NCBI GenBank assembly: GCA_025362395.1
Contig: JANYGK010000101.1
Coordinates: 1 to 64,000 of the forward strand
Reading direction: 5' to 3'
Length of the DNA stretch: 64,000 bases
DNA from: Bacteroidota bacterium
GTDB lineage: Bacteria > Bacteroidota > Bacteroidia > B-17B0 > Aurantibacillaceae
The notes under the pieces are model-generated. The model worked only from the letters and a program-made list of their open reading frames with translations, was not told the DNA's origin and did no database searches. How positions within the stretch are numbered: position 1 is the stretch's first letter; every line of letters begins with the position of its first letter. The position numbers were made by a program, and so were the translations under genes. This document shows, one piece after another, positions 63,947 to 64,000 of this stretch.

Positions 63947-64000
63947 TTTATAGTCTTCTTTATTGGTATATTTTTTTTCTTTATTGAATGCATTCCAAAC

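Larger units (their letters stand above)
45726..64000. mobile_element. Integrated virus-like element (left end and about 18 kb; right end outside the window)
   Basis: It has a tyrosine recombinase at the left, convergent with a minus-strand run of about 22 genes that reaches the right edge. The run holds two peptidoglycan hydrolases, holin- and spanin-like membrane proteins, several beta-rich presumed structural proteins, a methyltransferase, MoxR-type and RadA-like ATPases. No tail, portal or terminase genes are seen, and no conjugation genes (no TraG, TraJ, MobA or relaxase). The left boundary is uncertain within 45726-46397; the presence of an element is secure, its virus nature is inferred. 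Confidence 0.8.

Overview
The window comes from a low-GC member of the Bacteroidota. The evidence is type IX secretion (a PorX-type regulator at 26100, a PorD/DUF4835 protein at 24068, and type A and type B T9SS sorting domains on secreted proteins), a Bacteroidota-type omega subunit in a bamD-rpoZ-coaBC run, TAnnTTTG promoters, and A-rich start regions that nearly all lack a Shine-Dalgarno sequence. I cannot place the order or genus.

Positions 1-45725 are ordinary chromosome. From left to right: a GlxA-type regulator, DUF72 and an Fpg/Nei glycosylase; an ECF sigma factor of the DGPF-linked (ECF42-like) type with its YCII-like partner and a VOC protein; a surface locus with a large T9SS type B protein and a collagen-like protein (6368-9517); fumarylacetoacetase; envelope enzymes (PAP2 phosphatase, GT39 glycosyltransferase, acyltransferase); tRNA-Glu; a Pif1-like helicase and a TerB-ABC transporter fusion; the bamD-rpoZ-coaBC-porD-DUF3078 run and porX; rsmE, acpH, a ferredoxin reductase and ferredoxin; an M42 peptidase and a DEAD-box helicase; a PP2C-kinase-TerC signalling module; outer-membrane and lipoprotein genes; an M43 metalloprotease with a sorting tail; tcdA and tatD.

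From about 45.7 kb to the right edge lies an integrated element. It has a tyrosine recombinase at its left end, then a convergent run of about 22 tightly packed minus-strand genes that continues past the window. Read in transcription order, these are glycine-rich membrane proteins, a capsid-like beta-rich protein, three small beta-rich proteins, a coiled-coil protein, two membrane-anchored proteins (one with duplicated annexin-like repeats), two peptidoglycan hydrolases, holin- and spanin-like membrane proteins, a basic protein, an adenine methyltransferase, a MoxR-type ATPase with a VWA-like partner, and a RadA/DnaB-like ATPase. No terminase, portal, tail tube, sheath or tape-measure gene is visible.

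My reading is an integrated virus-like element, probably tailless and possibly membrane-containing. A short G-(L/M/F)-(D/N/E)-G motif recurs in at least five of its otherwise unrelated proteins. This element is the best candidate for an undescribed system here. The virus reading is inference: the right end and any packaging ATPase lie outside the window.
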